Positions 25,854 to 33,568 of a stretch of DNA of 64,000 bases are shown here, in pieces. Positions within the stretch are counted from its first letter, which is position 1; each line of letters starts with the position of its first letter. The notes below the pieces were generated by a model that searched no databases, was not told the origin of the DNA, and saw only the letters and a program-made list of their open reading frames with translations. The translations under genes were made by a program, and so were the position numbers. Source of the DNA: Minwuia thermotolerans (GTDB taxonomy: Bacteria; Pseudomonadota; Alphaproteobacteria; Minwuiales; Minwuiaceae); assembly GCF_002924445.1 (NCBI RefSeq), contig NZ_PIGG01000023.1, positions 62,001 through 126,000 of the forward strand. The letters are read 5' to 3'.

Positions 25854-27035
25854 ATGAAGCGGACGGACATCGTGATCGTCGGCGGCGGCGTCATCGGCTC
25901 GGCCATCGCCTGGTGGCTCAAGGCGGCGCGCGGCTGCGACGCCCGCATCACTGTCATCGAACCGGACCCAGCTTATGCGCAGGGCGCCACGGGACGATCG
26001 CTCGGCTCGATCCGCCAGCAGTTTTCCACGCCCGAGAACATCCTGATCTCGCGCTTCGGGATCGACTTCATCCGGCAGGCCGGCGAGCGGCTGGGCGTCG
26101 ATGGCGAGGACCGGCCCAACGTGCAGTTCCGCGAGGGGCACTATCTGTTCATCGCCACCGAGGCGGGCGCGGAAGCCCTGGCCGCGAATGTTCGCGTCCA
26201 GCGGGCCACGGGCGCCGCGGTCGCAATGCTGACGCCCGCGGAACTGGCGGACCGGCTGCCCTGGATCAGCACCGAAGGCGTCGCAGCGGCGGCGCTGGGG
26301 GAGCGCGACGAGGGCTGGCTGGACGCCTACGCCCTGCTGCGGGCGTTCCGCGCCGGCGCGATCCACGCTGGCGCGGAGTACCTGAACGATCGGGCCGACG
26401 GTCTGATGCGGGACGGCCGCCGGTTGACGGGCGTGGCGTTGAGCGACGGCGGCGAACTTGGCGCCGGTATCGTGATCAACGCCGCCGGACCCTGGGCGGG
26501 CGAACTGGCCGCGACGGCAGGAATCGATCTCCCGGTGCGGCCCCGCCGGCGCACCGTCTTCACCGTGACAACGCCGGATCCGCCCGCCGATCCGGTCCTG
26601 CTGATCGATCCGTCGGGGGTCTATCTGAGGCCCGAGGGCGCACAGTTCCTCACCGGCTCCTCGCCCCTGCCCGGCCAGCCGGACCCGGACGGCGGCGAAC
26701 TGGAACCGGACTACAGCGCGTTCGACGATCTCATCTGGCCGTCGCTCGCCCGCCGCGCGCCCTGCTTCGAGCGGCTGCGCATGACCGGCGCCTGGGCCGG
26801 TTTCTACGACTTCAACAGCTTCGACCAGAACGCGATCCTGGGACCGCATCCGGAGATTGCGAACCTCTACTTCGCCAACGGGTTTTCGGGGCACGGCCTG
26901 TAGCAGGCGCCAGCGGTCGGCCGCGCGCTGGCCGAATGGATCATGGACGGGCGCAGCCATTCGCTGGATCTCGACCGCTTCCGCTACGACCGGATTGCGG
27001 AAGGACGTCGGATCGTCGAACAGGGCGTCATCTGA
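25854..27035 (+). pseudogene. FAD-dependent oxidoreductase interrupted by an in-frame TAG
   Basis: The frame opens with the Rossmann motif DIVIVGGGVIGSAIAWWL (about residues 5-22) and continues through DAO-family features: GATGRSLGSIRQQFS, INAAGPWAGEL (about 205-215) and the C-terminal FANGFSGHGL. A TAG at 26901-26903 then stops it after 349 residues. The same frame goes on for 43 more codons (QAPAVGRALAEWIMDGRS...) to TGA at 27033-27035. Related enzymes carry GHGLQQAPAVGR here, so the first Gln codon CAG has become TAG. The loss removes the end of the FAD-binding domain. It may be a pseudogene, a sequencing error or a read-through site. The tail overlaps the LysR gene by eight bases. Confidence 0.7.
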
Positions 27036-27939
27036 CCGGATCGTCCCCGGCCTCCCGCGCCGCCTCCGCCCGCATCCACGCCAGAAATGCGGCAAGATTG
27101 GGACGCGCCGCATCCTGTTCGCGATAGACCAGGTAATAGCCGCTGGCGTATTCCCGCCCCGCATCGTGGAGCGCGGTCAGCCGCCCCGCCTCGACATCGC
27201 GGCGCACCAGCGACTCCACCGTCAGGGCGACGCCCTGGCCGCTCAGCGCCGCCTCGACGACCAGCGTGCTCATCCCGAAAACAAGGCCCTGGCGGACATC
27301 GATGTCCCAGCCGTTCTCCAGCACCCATTGCTCCCACTCGGAGTAGTCGGCGTCGTGGAGCAGTGTGAGATTGGCGAGATGCGCGGGCGTGAGGCCCTTC
27401 GTGCCCGCCGGCAGCAGATCGGGATGGCAGACCGCGACCATGCGGCCGGCCATGAAGCGCTCCGAGATGACGCCCGGCCAGCCGCCCCCGCCATAGCGGA
27501 TCGCCACGTCGACGGGGTCGCGGTCGAAGTCGACAAGCTGCCGGCTGGGCGAGATGCGAAGCTCAACTTCCGGCGCGGCCATCTGGAAACGGCCGAGGCG
27601 CGGCACCAGCCAGCGCGAGGCGAAGGACGTGGTCGTGTTCACCTCCAGCGGCCGTGTCGTGGACTGGCGCCGGGCCTCGCGGGAGGCCTGCTCCATCACC
27701 TCGAAGGACCGGCTGAGCTGCTCGGCGTAGCGGGTCCCTTCCGGCGTGAGCATGATCCCCTTGCCCTGGCGCGTGAACAGCCGCACGCCAAGCCAACGCT
27801 CCAGCGCGCGCACCTGCTGGCTCACCGCGGCGTGGGTCACGTTCAGTTCATCGGCGGCGCGGCTCATGTTCAGGTTGCGCGCCGCCGCCTCGAAGGCCTT
27901 GACCGAGGTCAGCGAGGGCAGATCCCATCGGGTCGGCAT
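27028..27939 (-). CDS. LysR-family regulator, GcvA-like
   Basis: A 303-residue LysR protein with an N-terminal winged helix (LTSVKAFEAAARNLNMSRAADELNVTHAAVSQQVRALERWLGV across about 10-52) and a periplasmic-binding-like effector domain. The opening PSLTSVKAFEAAAR and the NVTHAAVSQQ helix are typical of the GcvA subgroup, which controls glycine cleavage, amino acid and beta-lactamase genes. LysR proteins often control a neighbouring gene. The convergent FAD oxidoreductase overlaps its end by eight bases, so any regulatory link is unclear. Confidence 0.85.
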   Translation of the reverse strand: MPTRWDLPSLTSVKAFEAAARNLNMSRAADELNVTHAAVSQQVRALERWLGVRLFTRQGKGIMLTPEGTRYAEQLSRSFEVMEQASREARRQSTTRPLEVNTTTSFASRWLVPRLGRFQMAAPEVELRISPSRQLVDFDRDPVDVAIRYGGGGWPGVISERFMAGRMVAVCHPDLLPAGTKGLTPAHLANLTLLHDADYSEWEQWVLENGWDIDVRQGLVFGMSTLVVEAALSGQGVALTVESLVRRDVEAGRLTALHDAGREYASGYYLVYREQDAARPNLAAFLAWMRAEAAREAGDDPVR

Positions 27940-28042
27940 ATGTCAATTCATCTTACAGAACGAGAATAATTGCTGGCTCGCCTCCGGCTACGGTCCGAAC
28001 CATCTTCCCCTTCGAGAAACGACGCCGAACCAGAGGAGATCA

Positions 28043-28210
28043 ATGATGTACGACGTCTTCGCCATGTCAATTTTCGAGGCCTCCCGCACCGTTCGTCATC
28101 GTGCGGACCATCCGGGCTCGACTCTGCCGCCGCGTGGCGGCGAGACGAGCGCCCGCCCCGGCCGCACCAATGGCGGGCTTCCGGGCCGGCGGCCGCGCCG
28201 CGATGGCTGA
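28043..28210 (+). CDS. Possible small protein of unknown function (55 residues)
   Basis: A short frame begins at the ATG at 28043 (a second ATG follows at once), with a very good ribosome site, AGAGGAGATCA, just before it. The product is basic and rich in Arg, Gly and Pro in its second half, with no family I recognise. It sits in the 324-base gap between LysR (divergent) and purB (convergent). The strong start signal is the main support; the low-complexity C-terminal half could simply be GC-rich noise. The rest of the gap holds nothing else I can identify. Confidence 0.3.
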   Translation: MMYDVFAMSIFEASRTVRHRADHPGSTLPPRGGETSARPGRTNGGLPGRRPRRDG

Positions 28211-28263
28211 TCGAAGCCTGTGAATCTGGCTGACGGGTCCGGGCCGGCGGCGCGGCCTGTCAG

Positions 28264-29568
28264 TCAGCTTTCGCCGAAGACCCGCGCGAAGATCGTGTCG
28301 ACGTGCTTCAGGTGGTATTCGAGGTCGAACATGGCCTCCAGCCTTTCCGCCGACACGGCCGCCGAGACTTCCGGGTCGGCCTTCAGCAGGGCCAGCAGAT
28401 CGGCCTTGCCGTCGGCTTCCCAGACTTTCATCGCGTTTCGCTGCACCAGGCGATAGGCGTCTTCGCGGCTGACCCCGCCCTGGGTCAGGGCCAGCAGCAC
28501 GCGCTGCGAATGGATCAGCCCGCCCAGACGCTCCAGGTTCGCCTTCATCCGCTCCGGATAGACCACGAGATTCCCAACCACGTTGGCCAGGCGCATCAGG
28601 GCGAAGTCGAGGGTAACGGTAACGTCGGGACCGATCATGCGCTCGACCGAGGAATGCGAGATATCGCGTTCGTGCCAGAGCGCCACGTTCTCCATCGCCG
28701 GAATGACCTGGGCGCGGACATAGCGCGCGAGACCGGTCAGGTTCTCGGTCAGCACCGGATTGCGCTTGTGCGGCATGGCCGACGAGCCCTTCTGCCCCGG
28801 CGAGAAGTATTCCTCGGCCTCCAGCACCTCGGTCCGCTGCAGATGGCGAATCTCGGTCGCCAGCCGCTCCACCGACGAAGCGATGACGCCGAGGGTGGCG
28901 AAGAACATGGCGTGGCGGTCGCGCGGGATCACCTGCGTCGAAACCGGCTCGACCGTCAGCCCCAGCTTCTCCGCCACGTGTTCCTCGACCCGCGGATCGA
29001 TATTGGCGAAGGTGCCCACGGCGCCGGAAATGGCGCAGGTGCCGACGTCCCGGCGCGCCTGGACCAGCCGTTCCCGGTTGCGGGCGAACTCGGCATAGAA
29101 GGTCGCCAGGGTGACGCCGAAGGTGGTCGGCTCGGCATGGATGCCGTGGCTGCGGCCGACCTTGACCGTCATCTTGTGCTCCAGCGCACGCTGCTTCAGT
29201 GCGGCGAGCAGCGCATCGATGTCGGCCAGGAGAATGTCCGCCGCCTGGGTGAGCTGGACCGCCAGGCAGGTGTCGAGCACGTCCGAAGATGTCATGCCCT
29301 GGTGGACGAACCGTGCCTCGTCGCCGACATGCTCGGCGAGCGACGTCAGAAACGCGATGACGTCGTGCTTGACCTCGCGTTCGATCTCGTCGATGCGCTC
29401 GACCTCGAAGCCGCCCCGCTCCCACACCGCCTTCGCGGCTTCCTTCGGCACGATACCGAGCTCGGCCTGAGCGTCGGTCGCGTGGGCCTCGATCTCGAAC
29501 CAGATTCGGAACTTGTTCTCCGGCGACCAGATGGCGGTCATCTCGGGACGCGAATAGCGGGGGATCAT
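28264..29568 (-). CDS. purB: Adenylosuccinate lyase
   Basis: PurB acts twice in purine synthesis, releasing fumarate from SAICAR and from adenylosuccinate. The 434-residue protein carries the fumarase/aspartase signature loop GSSAMPHKRNP (about 262-272, with the mobile catalytic Ser), MTSSDVLDT near 90, and the His motif GRSHGIHAEPTTFG (about 137-150). The length is normal and the start MIPRYSRP is the usual PurB opening. There are 90 bases between it and the next gene upstream on the strand, so it is probably its own transcript. Confidence 0.96.
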   Translation of the reverse strand: MIPRYSRPEMTAIWSPENKFRIWFEIEAHATDAQAELGIVPKEAAKAVWERGGFEVERIDEIEREVKHDVIAFLTSLAEHVGDEARFVHQGMTSSDVLDTCLAVQLTQAADILLADIDALLAALKQRALEHKMTVKVGRSHGIHAEPTTFGVTLATFYAEFARNRERLVQARRDVGTCAISGAVGTFANIDPRVEEHVAEKLGLTVEPVSTQVIPRDRHAMFFATLGVIASSVERLATEIRHLQRTEVLEAEEYFSPGQKGSSAMPHKRNPVLTENLTGLARYVRAQVIPAMENVALWHERDISHSSVERMIGPDVTVTLDFALMRLANVVGNLVVYPERMKANLERLGGLIHSQRVLLALTQGGVSREDAYRLVQRNAMKVWEADGKADLLALLKADPEVSAAVSAERLEAMFDLEYHLKHVDTIFARVFGES

Positions 29569-29658
29569 CGGGGGACTCTCCGGATGGTGAGCCGACCGGA
29601 TATCAGGCTTTCGCGAGGGTCACAATGGGCGGATGGCCGCGCCCCGGCGGCGCCGGCC

Positions 29659-30816
29659 TCAGTCGCGGATGCGGGCGATCGCGGCGCGGGCGACGGTCAG
29701 AAGCTTGCGCTCCCGGCCCGTGTCGATGGCGATGGAGGCGGTCATGCCGGCGCGCAGGGCGGGCCGGTCCTGGTCCGGATCCAGGCGCAGCTTTACCGGA
29801 ATACGCTGGACCACCTTCACCCAGTTGCCCGAGGCGTTCTGCGGCGGCAGGATCGAGAACTCGGCCCCGGTCGACGGCGCGATGCTGTCGACCACCGCGT
29901 GCCAGCTCACGCCCGGATAGGCGTCGAGCTCGATCTCGACATTCTGACCGACCGTGATGTGGGTGAGCTGCGTTTCCTTCAGATTGGCGACGATCCAGGG
30001 TTCGCTGTCGTCGACAATGGCGAAGACCGGCCGGCCTTCCTCGACATACTCGCCGACTTCCAGGTCCATGACGGCGACGACGCCACTGACCGGCGCAATC
30101 AGCCGCGTACGCTCAAGCGCCAGCAGCGCCTCGTCGCGCGCCGCCTCGGCCTTGAGGAACAGCGGGTGTTCCTCGACCGGCTTGTCGACATCGCCGCCGA
30201 TGGCGAGCAGTGCCTGGTTCACGCGCTCGCGCTGGGTGGCGACGCGCCGTTCGGCGGCGACCAGCTCGGCCTCGACTTCCTCGAATTTCTGCGATGGCGC
30301 AATGCCGCGCTCGGAAAGGTTCTTGAAGCGCTGATATTGCTTGTTGAGCTGGTCGATACGCGAACGCTCCTCGTCCAGCAGCGCCTGTTCGGCACGGAAG
30401 TTGGCCCGGAGCTGCGCGATCTGGCTGCGCACGCGGTTGATCTCCGCCTCGGCCTCCCGGAAGGCGATCTCCCAGTCGCGGCCATCGAGTTCGATCAGTA
30501 CGTCGCCGGCCTGAACGCGGTCGTTCTGATCCACGTGCACCGCCGCGACGCGGCCGTCGATATCGGCCGAAACCGCGACCTTGGTCGACTTCACATAGGC
30601 GTTCTCGGTGGTCACGTAGCGCCCGGACTTGGCGTAGAAATAGCCGCCCACGACCAGCGCGGCCAGCGGCACCGCGAACAGCAGGAAGAAACGCAGAAAC
30701 CGCCGGCGACGGCGCGGGGACTCCACCGGCGCGTCGACGACGCCATGGTCGCGCGCCTCGATCACCGCGTGATGGTCGTGATCGCCGGAAGGCAGGTTCT
30801 TGTGAATGTCAGACAC
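29659..30816 (-). CDS. HlyD-family membrane fusion protein (EmrA-like)
   Basis: The 385-residue periplasmic adaptor links an inner-membrane drug pump to an outer-membrane channel. A cytoplasmic leader precedes one membrane helix (about 39-62, FLRFFLLFAVPLAALVVGGY). The biotinyl-lipoyl half-motif VAVSADIDGRVAAVHVDQNDRVQAGDVLIELD (about 81-112), a coiled-coil hairpin (about 115-210) and the second lipoyl half LIAPVSGVVAVMDLEVGEYV follow. EmrA-type proteins normally sit beside emrB; no such gene is present here. The partner is either elsewhere or the gene has been separated from it. Confidence 0.85.
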   Translation of the reverse strand: MSDIHKNLPSGDHDHHAVIEARDHGVVDAPVESPRRRRRFLRFFLLFAVPLAALVVGGYFYAKSGRYVTTENAYVKSTKVAVSADIDGRVAAVHVDQNDRVQAGDVLIELDGRDWEIAFREAEAEINRVRSQIAQLRANFRAEQALLDEERSRIDQLNKQYQRFKNLSERGIAPSQKFEEVEAELVAAERRVATQRERVNQALLAIGGDVDKPVEEHPLFLKAEAARDEALLALERTRLIAPVSGVVAVMDLEVGEYVEEGRPVFAIVDDSEPWIVANLKETQLTHITVGQNVEIELDAYPGVSWHAVVDSIAPSTGAEFSILPPQNASGNWVKVVQRIPVKLRLDPDQDRPALRAGMTASIAIDTGRERKLLTVARAAIARIRD

Positions 30817-30974
30817 GTCGAATTCGTTGGGTCAGGCCGTACTTGGGCACCATTGCGTGAAACATGACCGGAACATAGCGTCGCCTGACGCTACTCACCA
30901 GTAGTCGCGGACACATGACACCCATCGCCTCCGCTCATGGGCCCGAAGGCGGGAGCGAAGCGCAAGAGCGCCGG

Positions 30975-31859
30975 TCAGCGGGCCGCGCGGACCTCGTTCT
31001 CGATCGGCCTGACCGACATGATGTAGTCGGCGATGGCTGCGAGATCCTCGTCGCTGAGGTATTTCAGGCCATCCTCGATGGCTTCTTCCATCGTGCCCTG
31101 GACACTGTCGAAGTCCGGCAGCATCGCGGTCTTCATCAGCGTCACCAGGTCGTTCCGGCTCCAGTCGCCGATCCCGGTCTCGTGCGGCGTGATATTGGGC
31201 GCCAGTTGCCCCTCGGGTCCGTCCGGCGTGCCGGCGAGATACATGTCGCCGTCCAGCCCCCCCATGACGTTGCGCGGCGTGTGGCACTCGCTGCAATGGG
31301 CCAGGGCCTCGACCAGATAGGCGCCGCGGTTCCAGCTGGCCTCCCGCGCCGGATCGGGCTCGAAGCGGCCCTCGTCGAAGTTCAGCAGCCGCCAGCCGCG
31401 CTGCAGGAACCGCCAGGAGAAGGGAAAGCCCACGTCATGTTCGCGCCTGACCTGCGAAACCGGCTCGAGGGAGAACAGATAGGCCTTGATGGCCAGCGCG
31501 TCCTCCCGGCTCATCTTCGTGTAGCTGGTGTAGGGAAAGACCGGAAAATAGCGTGCGCCGTCCGGGGCGACGCCCTCGTGAAGAGCGCGGACGAAATCAT
31601 CGTCGCTCCATTCGCCGATGCCGGTCTCCGGATCCGGCGTGATGTTGGGGCTGTAGAAGGTGCCGAACGGAGTCTTCAATGCATGCCCGCCGGCCAGCGG
31701 CGCCCCGTCCTTCGCCGTGTGGCAGGCGACGCAGCCGCCGGCCCGGACCAGATAGGCGCCTTTCTGTACCAGATCCTGCGCCAGCGCGGACGAGCAGGCG
31801 GCCAGGGCCATCGCCCCGGCCGCCCAGCCGATCGCTCGGGCGCGAAGCCCCGTCATCAT
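30975..31859 (-). CDS. Diheme c-type cytochrome
   Basis: This 294-residue protein has a Sec signal (cut near ALAQ, about residue 28) and two heme c sites: CVACH (about 43-47) and CSECH (about 191-195). Each is followed by a Met-rich tail segment, so two cytochrome c domains are joined. KTPFGTFYSPNITPD after the first site and QLAPNITPHETGIGDWS after the second are typical of the cytochrome subunit of membrane alcohol/aldehyde dehydrogenases and related small-molecule oxidases. It overlaps the upstream cytochrome c556 gene by four bases. No dehydrogenase catalytic subunit is next to it. Confidence 0.88.
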   Translation of the reverse strand: MMTGLRARAIGWAAGAMALAACSSALAQDLVQKGAYLVRAGGCVACHTAKDGAPLAGGHALKTPFGTFYSPNITPDPETGIGEWSDDDFVRALHEGVAPDGARYFPVFPYTSYTKMSREDALAIKAYLFSLEPVSQVRREHDVGFPFSWRFLQRGWRLLNFDEGRFEPDPAREASWNRGAYLVEALAHCSECHTPRNVMGGLDGDMYLAGTPDGPEGQLAPNITPHETGIGDWSRNDLVTLMKTAMLPDFDSVQGTMEEAIEDGLKYLSDEDLAAIADYIMSVRPIENEVRAAR

Positions 31860-32278
31860 TCGCCGGGCTTCGGACCGCGATAGGTCTCGTGGCAGCTCTT
31901 GCAGGTCTTGCCCGTGGCGCCGAGCGCCGCAAGGGTCTTGCTCCGGTCGCCGGTCATTGCGGCATCGACCAGGTTCTCACTGGCGGCGACCATCTCGTCC
32001 ATGGACTTCTTGAAGCCTTCCGGATCGCTCCAGATTTCGGCCTTGGCGCGGTACTCCATCGAGCCTTCGGGGAACTTGGCGTGCAACCCCTTGGCCAGCA
32101 TGTTGACCGTCTTGGCGTGCGCCACCGCATCGCCTTCGCCGTCGCCGATCGCCTTCATGGCGCCGCCGATCGTCTTCATGTCCTCGACCCGCTGATCCGA
32201 CATGGATCCGTGTGCGCCCGCCCAGGCAGCACCCGCTGCAAAGACCACCGCCGCGCCAATCATCAGAACCTTGCGCAT
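31856..32278 (-). CDS. Cytochrome c556 / cytochrome c'-type protein
   Basis: A 140-residue periplasmic protein: signal peptide (cut near AWAG, about residue 21), then a four-helix bundle with the single heme site CKSCH close to the C terminus, as in cytochrome c' and c556. The pattern MKTIGGAMKAIGDGEG near the N terminus of the mature part is typical of the family. The ATG at 32278 is chosen because it starts the signal peptide (MRKVLMIGAAVVFAAG). It is co-transcribed with the diheme cytochrome (ATGA overlap), so the pair may pass electrons in series. Confidence 0.88.
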   Translation of the reverse strand: MRKVLMIGAAVVFAAGAAWAGAHGSMSDQRVEDMKTIGGAMKAIGDGEGDAVAHAKTVNMLAKGLHAKFPEGSMEYRAKAEIWSDPEGFKKSMDEMVAASENLVDAAMTGDRSKTLAALGATGKTCKSCHETYRGPKPGE

Positions 32279-32409
32279 TGAACTGTCACTCCCATTTTTC
32301 CCCGCCTGCCGGCCGATGACCGGCGACGTGCGCATTGTCATGACCGGCCGCGTGGTTAACAAGGCTTGGACGGCGATTATTCGTCCATATCCGCTTCACT
32401 CACGCGTGA

Positions 32410-32721
32410 TCAGAGAACCAGCCCGAGATTGGCTCCGGCGATCAGCACCACCAGTCCGGACGCCAGCGCCAGGCCCAGATTGTGGGTGAACCAGAGCAGC
32501 GATGCGGCGGCGGCCAGGGCCACAATCTCGACCGCACCGGCCCGGACGATGACCGGCGCGATCACGGCCGCGATCGCACAGCCCGGCAACACGTCGAAAA
32601 GCCGCCGGAGGCGTCCATCTTCCCTCACCTTCGATCCGAGAAAGTACCCGGAAGCTCTTGATGCAAAAACTACAAGCGCGACCAGACCGATCGCCAGCCA
32701 TGCTTCTGTCCCGGTGCTCAT
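32410..32721 (-). CDS. azlD: AzlD-family branched-chain amino acid exporter subunit
   Basis: A 103-residue membrane protein with about four helices: IGLVALVVFASRASGYFLG at the start and LLWFTHNLGLALASGLVVLIAGANLGLVL at the end. AzlD is the small partner of AzlC in export of branched-chain amino acids and analogues. The start overlaps the azlC stop by four bases. The pairing with azlC makes the call safe despite low sequence identity in this family. Confidence 0.88.
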   Translation of the reverse strand: MSTGTEAWLAIGLVALVVFASRASGYFLGSKVREDGRLRRLFDVLPGCAIAAVIAPVIVRAGAVEIVALAAAASLLWFTHNLGLALASGLVVLIAGANLGLVL

Positions 32722-33419
32722 GAGGGCCGCCCCGGCAGGACCAGAGCCGATGCCGCGCCGGCGCCGACGGCGGCCAGAAGGGTCAGGCTGGGCGGCGCGA
32801 AGGGCGAGATCGCAACCGCCACGACGGCGGAGACGAGCCATGGCAGCCGCGGCCCCACCCTGTCCCGGACCAGCAGGACGATGATCAGGCCGAGAAAGAT
32901 CACGCCGCCGAAGCCCAGCGCCGCGATCGTTGCCGGTCCCAGCAGACCCGGCAGCATGCCCCCCGCCGCGACGCCCGCCATCCATGCCACATAAAGGGTC
33001 AGCGAACTGCCGCAGAAGAAGGCGGCGAGATCCGGTCGTCCGCGATGACGCATGGCGAGCGCCCAGCTCGCATCGACCAGGGTGAAGATCGCCAGCAGCC
33101 GCAGCGGCCAGCCGGCCCGCCTGAGATCCCTGGAAAGGCTGAGCCCCATCAGGATGTTGCGCGTGGAAACCAGCGCCGCGGAAATGGCGATCGCGAGGAA
33201 GGACAGCGGATGCTCCCAGAGCGGCAGCACGGCGAACTGGGCCGCGCCGGCGAAGGCCGTCGCGCTCATGACCAGGCCTTGCTCCACGGGCATGCCGACC
33301 GCCACCGCGGCAGATCCGAAGACCACGCCGAACATCAGGGCGCCGATGGCGAAGCCCAGCGATTCGCGCGCGCCTTCGGCCATGCTGGCGCGCAGCCTCG
33401 GCTGCTGGTCGTCTGTCAT
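32718..33419 (-). CDS. azlC: AzlC-family branched-chain amino acid exporter subunit
   Basis: This 233-residue inner-membrane protein is the large subunit of the AzlCD exporter. It shows the family start ARESLGFAIGALMFGVVFGSAAVAVGM, the SATAFAGAAQFAVLPLW segment (about 54-70), and STRNILMGLSLSRDL (about 86-100). The start at 33419 (MTDDQQ) gives a short cytoplasmic leader; a frame to 33485 adds residues unlike the family. Transcribed with azlD. Divergent from the RACo gene across about 150 bases. Confidence 0.9.
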   Translation of the reverse strand: MTDDQQPRLRASMAEGARESLGFAIGALMFGVVFGSAAVAVGMPVEQGLVMSATAFAGAAQFAVLPLWEHPLSFLAIAISAALVSTRNILMGLSLSRDLRRAGWPLRLLAIFTLVDASWALAMRHRGRPDLAAFFCGSSLTLYVAWMAGVAAGGMLPGLLGPATIAALGFGGVIFLGLIIVLLVRDRVGPRLPWLVSAVVAVAISPFAPPSLTLLAAVGAGAASALVLPGRPS

Positions 33420-33568
33420 GAGGAACGAGTCCTGTGGGATTGGCCGCGGAGCACCGAAGAATGGAACGGAGGCGCGCAAAATCAAGCCGCTGTCGCTTTG
33501 ACGCCCGCCTCGGGGCCGAACGTGGTCTAATCGCCGGACATGGACAAGCGAACGGCGAGGCGCGCGAG

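Noticed and set aside
26901-26903. Pyrrolysine or selenocysteine reading of the TAG
   Set aside because: Selenocysteine uses TGA; pyrrolysine needs its own tRNA and synthetase, not seen here, and the position is Gln in relatives.
28303-30867. An 854-codon forward frame across purB and the emrA-like gene
   Set aside because: It crosses two well-supported reverse-strand genes and shows no domain.
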